Source: Deltaproteobacteria bacterium
Lineage (GTDB): Bacteria; Myxococcota_A; UBA796; SXON01
Direction: 5' to 3'
Length of the DNA: 64,000 bases
NCBI GenBank assembly: GCA_947490345.1
Contig: CANLGL010000008.1
Location: 51,387-115,386 of the forward strand
Below, piece by piece: positions 44,698 through 54,025 of this stretch. Both the position numbers and the translations under genes were made by a program. Below the pieces are notes generated by a model that ran no database searches, was not told the DNA's origin, and saw only the letters and a program-made list of their open reading frames with translations. Within the stretch, counting starts at the first letter, position 1, and every line of letters starts with the position of its first letter.

Positions 44698-46455
44698 GTG
44701 GCGCATGGTCGGATCTCGCACCCCCTGCCCGTGGGCGGACACCGGTGGCGCAGCGTCGGGCTGCGAGGAGGGCCGGCCGCTTGGCGCTCGCGACAGTTGC
44801 GGGTGTGGCCCATGCGCGGTGTCGCGGGCGCGCCGGATGGAACTCGGTGGCGCGCGCGGTGGCGCCGCGAGGACTACCGGCGCCGGCGGGTCCGCGCGCG
44901 GCGGCGCCTTCGTCCCGTGGATTGGCGCGGGGTGCCGTCCGACGAACCCGCGCCGGGGTCGGGCGGCGGGCATTCCTCGTGGGGACTCGACCTCACCGAC
45001 CTCTGCGTCGTATGCGACTCGCTGCGTGACGCTGGCCTCATCGCGTTGGCCGACGCGTGCGATGAGCTTTTTGACTGCCCGACGGAGGAAGAGGAAGAGG
45101 AGGAGCCGAGTGGCGATCACGTCGAGGTGGACCTCCCCGACTGCCCGGAGGAGGCCGTTTCCGTGTATCCGTCGGCGATCGAGCGAGGATGGGCAACCCT
45201 GTCTCAGCGCCAACGGGACTACGAGATTCTGGTACCCCCAGGCGGCGGTGTTAGTGTCGCATACTCCCCTTCCGCCTTCTCCGGCGCGCTCGCCGGCACT
45301 GGTTTCGAGGTCGAGGCGGGCCTGGAGCAGTCCTTGTTGGACGGCACCCTTGACCCGATATCGGTAGTGGGCCTTGGGGATCCCGTGAACGCTGCGATCC
45401 CCGACGCCTGCCTGGGCCTTTCGGCGGGGCTGACGACCGCGTTCCCGTTCACCCGTACCTACCAGACCCCAGGCTTCCCCCACAGCAGGGTGGCCCTGAA
45501 CTGGCTCACGCTCCGCGTCAACCAGGTCCGGCGGGTCGGCGGCTGTGTGAATCCCATCATGGTCAAAAACCCCGACGAATCCCTGGATGTGTACGTGCTC
45601 AGCGGAATCCTTCCCTACGCACTCTACAGCCACGATGTGGACCAGACCACGGGCCTGGTCAAGATGCGGATCTGGGTGGGTATGGTGCACTTCCCCTCGT
45701 TCTACGTCACGCCGAGTTCCAGTGCGCGACCTGCCGCAATGGCGGACCTGCCGGCTGGGCTGTTGGATGGCGGAACCGTCGATGTCAACACTCGTGGCGA
45801 GTTCGTCGCGGACTGGATGAGTCTGCTCGGAGACGTACACGCTCGCATCGCGATCCGCGACACCGCGACGAGGCGCCCAGACCGGTACATTGAGAGCGAT
45901 GCGTTGTGTCCCTGCGACGCTGACTACGCGTCCTGGTGGGGCGGGATTACGTTGGCAGGCTACGCCCCGAGCGACGCGACCAACTCAACGGACCTCGGCG
46001 TATTCCTGAGCAATATGACCTGGGGCGAAGTGTGCCTGGTCGACCCGGACGTCCTGACCCTCTCTCGCTCGCCACCCCCGCTGACACCCTTCGCGGTGAG
46101 TCCCTATACGGCACGAATTCGCGAATTGGCGTCGGTCGCGTTCGACATGCTCTTCGGCGCCCGCGTCGTGCTCTCTCATACGGTCACCTTTCGGACCCCG
46201 GACTCCCAGCAATTCCCCGTCGGCGAGGACATGGCGGTGCTTCGCCGCTGGACCCTCAGTGCCGCTGACCTCGGGTGGGCCGAGAACTTCTGGGACGACA
46301 TCCAGGCTACGCCCAGATACGGCGACGCGGCGATTTGGATGTTCAATGACCTTGACAGCGTCCAATTCATGGGACGTGGGGCCTATCAAAATCACGCGGA
46401 GATCGAAGCGGCGGTAAGAAAGTTCAGTAACAAGGTGCCTTGTGACTGCGCGTAG
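44698..46455 (+). CDS. Unrecognised large protein with ambiguous N-terminal frame
   Basis: The frame from GTG 44698 encodes 585 aa. Residues from about 85 on look like a real protein: LDLTDLCVVCDSLRDAGLIA, a Glu run (CPTEEEEEEEPSG), then a long beta-rich body ending KFSNKVPCDCA. The first 80 residues are Arg-rich and unlike the rest. A GGAGG (44694-44698) is correctly placed 6 nt before an ATG at 44705 in another frame, which stays open to 45367. So the true N-terminus may start in that frame and shift, or the sequence has an indel. Function unknown. Confidence 0.6.
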   Translation: MAHGRISHPLPVGGHRWRSVGLRGGPAAWRSRQLRVWPMRGVAGAPDGTRWRARWRREDYRRRRVRARRRLRPVDWRGVPSDEPAPGSGGGHSSWGLDLTDLCVVCDSLRDAGLIALADACDELFDCPTEEEEEEEPSGDHVEVDLPDCPEEAVSVYPSAIERGWATLSQRQRDYEILVPPGGGVSVAYSPSAFSGALAGTGFEVEAGLEQSLLDGTLDPISVVGLGDPVNAAIPDACLGLSAGLTTAFPFTRTYQTPGFPHSRVALNWLTLRVNQVRRVGGCVNPIMVKNPDESLDVYVLSGILPYALYSHDVDQTTGLVKMRIWVGMVHFPSFYVTPSSSARPAAMADLPAGLLDGGTVDVNTRGEFVADWMSLLGDVHARIAIRDTATRRPDRYIESDALCPCDADYASWWGGITLAGYAPSDATNSTDLGVFLSNMTWGEVCLVDPDVLTLSRSPPPLTPFAVSPYTARIRELASVAFDMLFGARVVLSHTVTFRTPDSQQFPVGEDMAVLRRWTLSAADLGWAENFWDDIQATPRYGDAAIWMFNDLDSVQFMGRGAYQNHAEIEAAVRKFSNKVPCDCA

Positions 46456-47713
46456 AGCCCTCCCGTGGCTGGCATTCCTCGCTGCGTGCGCGACGCCGGC
46501 TGGCGACACGGGTTCGCCCTCGGTCGACAGCGACAATCGCGAGGACAGCGCCCCCGTCGTGTGCACTCCGGAGCCGCCGGAACAGGTGCTTCCGTCCGCC
46601 GACCGCGTCATCGACGATTTGCAGGCCTGGGAAGGAGCCGAAGCGTGGCCCGATGGGTGCGTGTTGGGTTTCGGGAGCTGGGATGAAGTGGTGCGCAGGC
46701 CCGATGGAACCGACTCATTGGTGGCGGATGTGTACTGCTCGCGGGGCTTTGGCAACATCCTGGTTGTGGACGTGGCGGCCGCGGAGTTCACGGCAGCCTA
46801 TTCGGTGCCGACGCCGGCTGCTGGCAATGTTGGCTGGGACGCCAATGTGGACGGCGACGGCTGGCTCCACGTATCGGGTCTCTCCGGTGTGGGGTTCGCT
46901 GCGGATAACGCCTGGACCTACGATGAACGGACTCCGGACACGTTCGGAAGCATCGCCTTGGGTCCGGACCTCTCGTGGTTCGGCACCGCGTGGATGGGGG
47001 AGCGGCTCTTCGTGTTGGGGATGGCTCCAACCACGGATGCCCGGGGTGCCTTTCGGTTCCTGCCGGATACGCTGGAGCCGCAGACGCTCAACAACGCCGA
47101 AGCGTACTTTCCGGACTGGTATTCGGCCGCCGATGTCGGGGATGTGGACGGCGACGGCCTGGACGACCTCGTGGCCTACGTCCGGAGCGACTCGGGGGGT
47201 GCGGTGCTGGTGTCGTCTGCAGACGCCATGGCCGGCCCGGACGGGCTTCCCGCCGCCTTCGCCAAGCCGGCGCTGGTGGACTGGAAGTTTTTCGATGGCT
47301 CGCGACCGGTCGGCGATCAGGATGGCGATGGGCTGGGCGACCTTGCGCTGGTGGAGGGGCTAGCAGTCGGGCACCAACCCGAGAGTCCCACGGTGCTGCA
47401 CCTGTTCGGTGGCGCCGGGCCGGAGCGGATCGCCGAGGTGATCGGGCTCACGGGGCTCGATGGGAAGCTGGCGTACATCGACGGGGATATCGGACCGCCA
47501 ACACTGCTCCTGGAGGACAGGGGGAGCGGCCAGCGCCTGCTCCGGGGTCCGCTGTGCGGGACCGTCGAGGCCTCGGCGGCCACCACGACCCTGAGCGTGC
47601 CAGAGGGGCGCGTCTCCATGGGCTGGGTGGGGGGTCCGAACTATGTGGGGCAGTTCACGGCCGCCGCTGAGGATATGTACGACCTCCGGGCTGCGTTGTA
47701 CATCTGGGAGTGA
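46442..47713 (+). CDS. Lipoprotein with FG-GAP/VCBS-like repeats
   Basis: This 423-aa lipoprotein (GTG start; WLAFLAACATPAGDTGSPS) has two integrin-type FG-GAP motifs with calcium loops: DVGDVDGDGLDDLVAY (about 230) and PVGDQDGDGLGDLALVEG (about 285). The rest is beta-propeller-like. It overlaps the preceding gene by 14 nt and probably belongs to the same unit. Such proteins usually bind ligands at the surface; no catalytic residues stand out. Confidence 0.8.
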   Translation: MTARRALPWLAFLAACATPAGDTGSPSVDSDNREDSAPVVCTPEPPEQVLPSADRVIDDLQAWEGAEAWPDGCVLGFGSWDEVVRRPDGTDSLVADVYCSRGFGNILVVDVAAAEFTAAYSVPTPAAGNVGWDANVDGDGWLHVSGLSGVGFAADNAWTYDERTPDTFGSIALGPDLSWFGTAWMGERLFVLGMAPTTDARGAFRFLPDTLEPQTLNNAEAYFPDWYSAADVGDVDGDGLDDLVAYVRSDSGGAVLVSSADAMAGPDGLPAAFAKPALVDWKFFDGSRPVGDQDGDGLGDLALVEGLAVGHQPESPTVLHLFGGAGPERIAEVIGLTGLDGKLAYIDGDIGPPTLLLEDRGSGQRLLRGPLCGTVEASAATTTLSVPEGRVSMGWVGGPNYVGQFTAAAEDMYDLRAALYIWE

Positions 47714-47722
47714 ATCGGGGCT

Positions 47723-49168
47723 TCAGCCGCCGAGCTCCCCGATCAACGCCTCGACTTGGGTGAGGTAGCGCCCGGTGCGCACCTCGTCGGAGGGGCCCGG
47801 TCGCGGCGCGGCGGCAAGCTCCGCCCGGAGGACGGTCAGCGCCTCGGCTCGGCGACCGAGCCCGTCGAGCGCCTTCGCGAGGTTCTGGACCGCGCGCAAA
47901 CGTTGGTCCCCCCAGGAGGTCGCCAGCGCCTTCCGCGCCCGCACCTCCGCCTCCGCGAAGCGCTTGCCATCGAGGAGAAGCCGCGCCGCCGCGTGGTCGA
48001 AGGTGAACTCCCCCGGGTACAGCGCGGCGTACTCGTCCAGTAGCGCCAACGCCCGCGGCAGGTTCCCCACGCTGGCCAGGGTGTCAGTCAGGTCGACGAT
48101 GTAGCCACGCCGCGTCGCGGGCTCGGCTCCCATCCGGGTCCGCAGGAGGGCGGCGAGGGCCACCCGGGCCACCAGGGCGGATTCTGGCGTTGCGGTGCCG
48201 GCGTAGGCGTCCAACGCCGTGATGACGGCGACGGTGTCGAGCTCGGAGACGTGCGGCGCCACGCGAGGCCAGAGATCGGGGAAAGCGCCCAGGGCGTCGG
48301 GAATCCAGGCGCCGGCCGGGTCGTGGGCCAAGAGCCACTCGGCGTCGGCCCGGCCCTTGTCGAGCAGGAGCCGCGCGTGGTGCGCCGGGGCGTCGTCGCC
48401 GGCCGCGGCCAGCCACGCCCGCGCCGCCACTTCGCGCTGCGCGCGCACCAGGCGCAGCGCCCCCCGCCCGGCCACCGCGCGATCTACACCCGGCCGTGGA
48501 CCCCCTTCCAACGCCGCGATCGGTGTGACGCTATCCAAGGCCGCCAGCCACGCGCGCAGGCTTGCCTCGCCCTCGTAGCCGACGTAGCGGTCAACCTCGC
48601 TCCCACTGGCATCGACCGCTACCAAGGTCGGATATCCGCCGACGTGGTAGCGCGACTTCAGGGGCCAGCTCGCGGGAAGGTCGACGTCGACCATGTCCAC
48701 GGGCATCGCCGCGAAGAAGTGGGCGTCGTCCGGGTCGTCGAGCACGTCGGCGCGGAGCTGGTTGCAGGGTGGGCACCACACCGCGGTGAAGTCGAGGAGG
48801 CGCACGGCGCGTCCCTGAGGCTTCGTCCCCGCGACGTCGATGGCGCCTGCCTGCAAGACGATCAGTCCCACTTTCCCCGGAGCATCGACGCGCGCATGTC
48901 CGGTCACGACGCGACAGTGGGAGCCGGCGTCGTCACAGAGGGGAATCTCGGCGGTCAGCGTGAGTCCTTCGCTCGAAACCGGCAAGCGCGCCCAAGCGAG
49001 GCTCCCCCGACCGCGCACCTCGGCGTCGCCGCTGCTGAAGGAGGCCGGCGCCTCGTCGTTGACATGCTCGCCCGGCGGCGGCGTTACCTCCAGGCGCGCG
49101 GTCCCACGTGACCAGCGAACCAGGAGGGTGGGTTCGTCGGCGAGCGCAAGGCTGAGAAGCGTGAGCAT
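47723..49168 (-). CDS. Thioredoxin-fold protein with TPR-like C-terminus
   Basis: This 481-aa protein has a signal peptide (MLTLLSLALA), a DsbD-like beta domain (about 12-105) and a thioredoxin domain with the CxxC site DFTAVWCPPCNQLRADVL (about 132-149) and the cis-Pro segment YHVGGYPTLVAVD. The remaining 250 residues are TPR-like helices. It probably reduces disulfides or heme-apoprotein cysteines in the periplasm. AAGGAG lies 4 nt before the ATG at 49168; a longer frame to 49210 would overlap the divergent gene. Confidence 0.84.
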   Translation of the reverse strand: MLTLLSLALADEPTLLVRWSRGTARLEVTPPPGEHVNDEAPASFSSGDAEVRGRGSLAWARLPVSSEGLTLTAEIPLCDDAGSHCRVVTGHARVDAPGKVGLIVLQAGAIDVAGTKPQGRAVRLLDFTAVWCPPCNQLRADVLDDPDDAHFFAAMPVDMVDVDLPASWPLKSRYHVGGYPTLVAVDASGSEVDRYVGYEGEASLRAWLAALDSVTPIAALEGGPRPGVDRAVAGRGALRLVRAQREVAARAWLAAAGDDAPAHHARLLLDKGRADAEWLLAHDPAGAWIPDALGAFPDLWPRVAPHVSELDTVAVITALDAYAGTATPESALVARVALAALLRTRMGAEPATRRGYIVDLTDTLASVGNLPRALALLDEYAALYPGEFTFDHAAARLLLDGKRFAEAEVRARKALATSWGDQRLRAVQNLAKALDGLGRRAEALTVLRAELAAAPRPGPSDEVRTGRYLTQVEALIGELGG

Positions 49169-49197
49169 CCGGCTCCTTAGCCACCTCAGGGCGGTGC

Positions 49198-49203
49198 TAC
49201 ACT
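49198..49203 (+). promoter_or_regulatory. -10 element TACACT of the ASH-domain lipoprotein
   Basis: TACACT ends 6 nt before the ATG at 49210 without any Shine-Dalgarno, matching the leaderless pattern. Confidence 0.5.
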
Positions 49204-49209
49204 CACGCA

Positions 49210-50706
49210 ATGCCGACGCGGATGCCGCTGCTCCTGCTGCTCCTGCTGCTCGTCGCGTGCGAGAGCGTCGACCCCGTCGAGCGGGTGCACGACGCCAGCC
49301 TGCCCGAGGCCAACATCGTGGTCACCCCTGCAGTGCTTGACTTCGGCGACGTCACCGTTGGCGCCTGGGTGACCGCGGAGTTCCGCGTCGCGAACGAAGG
49401 GGTGGACGCATTCGCGGCGACCCTCGCGTTGAGCGAGGTCGAGGGCGCCTTCTCCATGGAAGACTTCGACGTGGCGTTGGAGCCCGACGTATTCCAGCGC
49501 ATGGAGGTGACCTTCACCCCGATGGCCTGGGGAAGCGCGGCTTCGACGTTATCGATCACTGCCGACGGGGGGGCAGCCGCCGTGTCGCTCGTGGGCGTCG
49601 GCGTGGGCCCGAAGCTGGTGGCCGAGGAGGACCCGGTCGTGCTGGGCGAGATGGTGGTGGGCTGTCCGGTCCACGGCACCGTGCAGGTGCGCAACGCCGA
49701 CGCGGTGGACGCCAATGTGGAGCTGTTCACCTTCGCCGATCCGGTGTTCACCGTGGATGGTGGCGGCGCTACGATCGCGGCGGCAGCGACGATTTCGGTG
49801 GAGTTCACCGCCACACCCGCAACGCTGGGCGAGTCGGTGGGGACCCTCGTCGCGGAGACCGCCGAAGGGGGCCTGTACGTCGGGCAGGTGTCCGTGACCG
49901 GCGTGGTCGCGACCAGTCAGCTGGAAAGCTTCGAGATTGGCTACGAAGACGCTGATATTCTGGTGGTGCTCGATCCCGGCCTTCCCGAGTGGGTGGATGT
50001 GGCCGGCGGGCTCGCAGAGCTTGCCGAGGTCACGACGGGCCTGCACCGGATGGCGGTGACCATCGCCGACGACGGCTGCGTTCCAGGCGGGTACATCGAC
50101 AGCGCCACCGCGGACGCGGCGGACGCCCTGGAGGGCATGCTTGAGGTGCTGGCGGGTGCGCTCGGCGAAAAAGGGTTCCTTCGCTTGCTCGAGGCGCTGT
50201 CCCCGGCCGCGCTGGCGCCGGGCGGCTGCAACGAGGGTTTTCTTCGTGACAGCGCGGCGTTGTACGTGATCGCGATCACCGACAGCAGTGAGCGCTCAAT
50301 GTTGTGGACGTCCTTCGTCGCCGCGGTCAGCTCGCTCAAGGTAGATCCCGACGACGTCATCGTGAGCGTTGCCGCCGGGGAATATCCCAGTGGCTGCCTG
50401 GACATAGCCGGCGCTGGCGACTGGTACGAGGCCTCGGTCGCAACCGATGGGCTCTACGTCTCGCTGTGCGAAACGGACTGGGTGAGCGACTTCAAGGAAG
50501 ACCTGGGTGAACGCTTCGCGCACGACGGCCGGTTCGAGCTCAGCGACTTTCCCGATCCCGCGACGATGCACGTGTACGTGGACGGGGTCGAGGTGACGAC
50601 GGGCTGGACCTACGCGGATGTCGACAACGCCGTCGATTTTGGGGACGCGCCGCCGGAAGGAAGCATCGTCGAGGTGCGGTACGACCTGCCGCGCGGGCGA
50701 GGCTGA
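49210..50706 (+). CDS. Lipoprotein with ASH/choice-of-anchor repeats and vWA-like region
   Basis: This 498-aa lipoprotein (LLLLLLLLVACESVDP) contains ASH-type beta-sandwich domains: VVTPAVLDFGDVTVGAW, then PVVLGEMVVGCPVHGTVQV. A region of about 200 residues follows that recalls a von Willebrand A fold (ADILVVLDPGLPEWVDVAGG where a MIDAS DxSxS would be, and ALYVIAITDSSERS). The MIDAS motif is not intact. It is likely a surface-binding protein. Confidence 0.78.
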   Translation: MPTRMPLLLLLLLLVACESVDPVERVHDASLPEANIVVTPAVLDFGDVTVGAWVTAEFRVANEGVDAFAATLALSEVEGAFSMEDFDVALEPDVFQRMEVTFTPMAWGSAASTLSITADGGAAAVSLVGVGVGPKLVAEEDPVVLGEMVVGCPVHGTVQVRNADAVDANVELFTFADPVFTVDGGGATIAAAATISVEFTATPATLGESVGTLVAETAEGGLYVGQVSVTGVVATSQLESFEIGYEDADILVVLDPGLPEWVDVAGGLAELAEVTTGLHRMAVTIADDGCVPGGYIDSATADAADALEGMLEVLAGALGEKGFLRLLEALSPAALAPGGCNEGFLRDSAALYVIAITDSSERSMLWTSFVAAVSSLKVDPDDVIVSVAAGEYPSGCLDIAGAGDWYEASVATDGLYVSLCETDWVSDFKEDLGERFAHDGRFELSDFPDPATMHVYVDGVEVTTGWTYADVDNAVDFGDAPPEGSIVEVRYDLPRGRG

Positions 50707-50796
50707 GTACACGGTTCTGTCGCGATGCGCCCCGACAACCTCCCAGGTCGTCCGGATGCCCTGGACTCGCGCGTCGCCCAAACAAACCCGCTGCCG

Positions 50797-52008
50797 TCAC
50801 TCAGTGGGCGGCTTGGGTGGCGTGGGCGGCTTGGGTGTCTTGGGTGGAGTGGGCGGCTTCTTCAGGTCTTCCTTGTTCTTCTGCCACGTGTCGAGCATGC
50901 GCTGCTCCTTGACGCGGGTCTTGCCGCCGAAACGGTAGCTGAGCTCCCAGGTGTTGAGGACCCACGCTCCCGGAATGGACGACACCCCGACGCCGGCGCG
51001 TGCCTCCCAATGCTCCCACGAGAACTGCCAGGCGATGCTGGCACTACCAGCCTCGATCGGGCTCAAAAACCCGTCCTGTGCGAGGGCCTCCTCCAAGCCC
51101 AGGAAGGTCGGCACCCACAGTTCCTTGTCGTGCTCCACGTGCGCGTAGAGCGTCGCGGAACCCTGGAGGATGATCGCGTCGCGACGATTGAAGCGGATAT
51201 CCGTCGCGATGCGCGCGTTGACCGCCTCCACGTGCAACAACGACTCCGAGTGGTTGGGATTACCGGTCCCGGCCGTGTCGAGGAACCACAACAACTGGTC
51301 GACCGAGTCCAGGGAGATGTCACCCGCCACGTCGCCGCGGACGTAGGAGCCGCCCAGGTGGACGGCCCATGGTTTTGCCAGTTGGAACGAGGTGATTCCA
51401 CCGACCGTCCACAAGGTCGCGTCGAAGTCGCTCCGGACCATGCGGTCGTACTCGCCCCACGCGGCGATGTCGAAGGGGCCGCCTTCCGTCGCGTGAATCT
51501 TGGCCTGGACATTGGGGATTCCCAGCACGTCCAGGGGCACGCTGGTGCCGACCTGGACGTGGGGGAGAATGCCGATGGTGATGTTACTCACCCCGAGCTT
51601 GACTTCGCCGAACTCGAGGGTGTAGGCGGTGAAATCGATCTGACCGCGGGGGTTGGCGGGCAGGTGGAAGGGGCTGGGCTTGAAGAAACGCAGCACCTTG
51701 GCGCTGAGCGTTGGGGCGGCTTCGGCTTTGCTGAGATCGATCGCGGGCGCGGCGGGTGCGGGGTCCGGGGGCGGCGACGCCTGGACCGGCGGTGGCGCGG
51801 GCTCCTCCACGGCGGGTGGCGCGGGCTCCTCCGCGGCGGGTGGCGCAGCCTCCCCGGGAGGCGGTGGCACGGGCTCGCTCGGAGCGGGCGGCGCGGGATC
51901 GCCGGGCGGGGGCGGCGCGGGATCGCCGGGCGGGGGCGGGTCCGCCAACGGCGAGGTGGCGCCCTCTTCGGCGTGGGCGGACAGGGCCAAGATCAGCAGG
52001 AGCATCAT
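50797..52008 (-). CDS. Proline-rich outer-membrane-like protein
   Basis: This 403-aa protein has a signal peptide (MMLLLILALSAHA), then about 75 residues of Pro/Ala/Glu repeats (PPPPGDPAPPPPGDPAPP), a spacer able to cross the periplasm or wall. The C-terminal 280 residues form beta-strands with aromatic ends (FTAYTLEFGEVKLGVSNITI, WELSYRFGGKTRVKEQ), suggesting a barrel. It ends in another Pro/Lys tail. GGGAG is 6 nt before the ATG at 52008. It lies just downstream of the FHA gene. Confidence 0.72.
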   Translation of the reverse strand: MMLLLILALSAHAEEGATSPLADPPPPGDPAPPPPGDPAPPAPSEPVPPPPGEAAPPAAEEPAPPAVEEPAPPPVQASPPPDPAPAAPAIDLSKAEAAPTLSAKVLRFFKPSPFHLPANPRGQIDFTAYTLEFGEVKLGVSNITIGILPHVQVGTSVPLDVLGIPNVQAKIHATEGGPFDIAAWGEYDRMVRSDFDATLWTVGGITSFQLAKPWAVHLGGSYVRGDVAGDISLDSVDQLLWFLDTAGTGNPNHSESLLHVEAVNARIATDIRFNRRDAIILQGSATLYAHVEHDKELWVPTFLGLEEALAQDGFLSPIEAGSASIAWQFSWEHWEARAGVGVSSIPGAWVLNTWELSYRFGGKTRVKEQRMLDTWQKNKEDLKKPPTPPKTPKPPTPPKPPTE

Positions 52009-52025
52009 GCACTCTCCCAAGGTGA

Positions 52026-53687
52026 CTACCGTGACCTCGCCCGGGTCACGACCCGGTTGATGCTGTGAACCAGCGCTTCGAGCGCGGACCAGCGGACCGG
52101 CGACACCACCTTGTCGACGTTGTCGAGCAAGGCGTGCTCGGTCTCTTCCTGTACGGCGGCGAGGGGCCGCAAGACGAGGATCCACATTCCCACCGCCAGC
52201 ACGCCCGCGGCGCCCGCGACCACGAAGAGGGCGGCGGCAACACGCAACCAGGGGCTGACGACCGCGCTGGCGGCGACGGATGGGTCGTACTGGAGCCAGG
52301 CGTAGCCGACTACCGACCGGGCGCCCGAGCCCGCCGCAACCTCGCCACGGATTGGCGCCGCGATCTCCCAGCTCCCGTCCGCCGCCTCTACCCGTTCGGT
52401 GGTCTGGGTGTCCTTGACGTCGAGGAGGACCTGCGCGCGGGCGATGCTGGTGCGGGCGCGCTCGGGCGGGGCGAGGACCGTCCCGGTGACATCGGTGACG
52501 ACGGCGTCGCGGACACCGGCCTCGTTGAGCACGAAGCCCGCGTCGAGCTGAACAAGACGCCCCTCGGCCACGGCCACCGCGTTGCGTTCACCGAGCGCGA
52601 GGGCGAGGGCCTCGCCCCGCTGGAGACTGAGCTCCTGGGCCGCGGACGCCGCCGCGCGCACCTGCGAGAAGACGCCGCCGATGGGCGCACAGAGGACGAT
52701 GCTGCCGGCGAGGACCAGCACCCCGGCGGCCTTGGCCATCCACGGGGGCCCCGAGGCGGGCTCGCGGTCGGGCTCCGCGTTGCGCAGGGCGGGCAGGCGT
52801 GTCTGCGCTTTGGCGCCCACTTCCGAGGCAGTGGCCGGCTCGTTGGTGTACCGGACGAGTGCGGGCGGCTTGAGCGGCGCCGGGGTCGGGGGAAGCGCGC
52901 CCGGCGGAAGTTGGTTGGCCAGCGGCGTGGGCTCGTCCCGGAACGGGGGAGGCTGCGGCTGCTCGCGTGGCGGAGCCTCGACGCGAGGAGGCGGCGAGGT
53001 GAAGCCGCCAAACCCACCCGCGGCCGGGCCGAAGGGCAGCACGGGGGGCGCGAGGCGCTGAGAGGTCTCCCCGGTCGGATGATCCTGAAGCAGCGGGACC
53101 GCGGTGAGCGACGGCGGCAGCGCGGGCTGCGCGGTCGGCACCGCGGGTGGGTGCGGTGCCGGGGGGAACGGCACCGGCGCGAGTTTCGGGGGCGCGGGCG
53201 GTTTCGAGGGGGTGCGCTTCAGCGGCGACCGGACCTCCATGGACGCGCTTGCCGGGTCGGGCACCGCCGGTCTCGGGACCGTGCGCAAGACCGGCATCGG
53301 GCCACTCGGGATCGGGGTGTCCTCGTCTTCGTCGTCCAGGAGCAGCTCGTCCTGGGCGGTGGCGGGCTCGTCGTGCTCCAGCTCCAGGTCCACCTCGGCT
53401 TCAGGCACCTCGAGTCGCAAGACGAAGTCACCGATCTGGATGCGCATTCCGGCGACGAGCTCGATCTCGGGGCGACGTACTCCAGCTTCGTCCACGATGC
53501 CGTTGGCCGAGTCGAGGTCCTTGATCCGTACACTGGCGTCGCCCACGATCGCGAGGCAGTGTCGTCGCGACACCCGCTTGCTTGACAGGCGCACTTCCGC
53601 GTGCAGGTCGCGACCGATCACGTTTGTTCCGAGGGTCAACTCAAAGGGTCCGGCCAGCTCGGGGCCGCGAACTACGACAAAGCGCAT
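52026..53687 (-). CDS. FHA-domain protein with transmembrane and HAMP-like parts
   Basis: This 553-aa protein has an N-terminal forkhead-associated domain (about 1-95): NVIGRDLHAEVRL, SKRVSRRHCLAIV and KDLDSANGIVDEAG carry the GR, SxxH-type and NG phosphothreonine-binding residues. A 200-residue Pro-rich linker follows, then a membrane helix (AAGVLVLAGSIVLCAPIGG), an extracytoplasmic domain of about 130 residues and a second membrane helix. It reads kinase signals inside the cell. The ATG at 53687 overlaps the DUF192 gene. Confidence 0.83.
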   Translation of the reverse strand: MRFVVVRGPELAGPFELTLGTNVIGRDLHAEVRLSSKRVSRRHCLAIVGDASVRIKDLDSANGIVDEAGVRRPEIELVAGMRIQIGDFVLRLEVPEAEVDLELEHDEPATAQDELLLDDEDEDTPIPSGPMPVLRTVPRPAVPDPASASMEVRSPLKRTPSKPPAPPKLAPVPFPPAPHPPAVPTAQPALPPSLTAVPLLQDHPTGETSQRLAPPVLPFGPAAGGFGGFTSPPPRVEAPPREQPQPPPFRDEPTPLANQLPPGALPPTPAPLKPPALVRYTNEPATASEVGAKAQTRLPALRNAEPDREPASGPPWMAKAAGVLVLAGSIVLCAPIGGVFSQVRAAASAAQELSLQRGEALALALGERNAVAVAEGRLVQLDAGFVLNEAGVRDAVVTDVTGTVLAPPERARTSIARAQVLLDVKDTQTTERVEAADGSWEIAAPIRGEVAAGSGARSVVGYAWLQYDPSVAASAVVSPWLRVAAALFVVAGAAGVLAVGMWILVLRPLAAVQEETEHALLDNVDKVVSPVRWSALEALVHSINRVVTRARSR

Positions 53688-54025
53688 GGCACGCACTCCA
53701 ATTGGTCACCCACCTCGGTCGCCCGGGCGCCGCCCGCGGCGAGTTCCACGACCCGCGTCGCGCCCCGCACCCAGCGGGTCATCCGCCAGGGTGGCATCGC
53801 CGCATAGACCGCGAGCACCCGCCCATTCAGGTCCAGGAAAAGCACGTCGATGGCGTAGCCCATGAACCAGGTATGGACAGAGCTGCAGGGCTCCAGCACC
53901 AGGCCGCCGCCGACGTCGCGACTGCCCAAAAGTCCGACCGCGCGGGTCCAGAAGGTGTCCGCGAGGCGCGCGCGTTCGGCGAGCACCTGTCCGCGAACCG
54001 GATTGCCGATTCGCAGCTCAACCAC
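53672..54025 (-). CDS. DUF192-family protein
   Basis: This 117-aa protein has the DUF192 pattern: RARLADTFWTRAVGLLGSRD, VLEPCSSVHTWFMGYAIDVLFLD (a SxHTxxMxxxIDVxFLD core) and GRVLAVYAAMPPWR. The fold is a small beta-barrel, of unknown function. No signal peptide is present, whereas many members are exported. It overlaps tadC by 8 nt and the FHA gene by 16 nt, so the three form one operon. Confidence 0.88.
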   Translation of the reverse strand: MVELRIGNPVRGQVLAERARLADTFWTRAVGLLGSRDVGGGLVLEPCSSVHTWFMGYAIDVLFLDLNGRVLAVYAAMPPWRMTRWVRGATRVVELAAGGARATEVGDQLECVPCALS

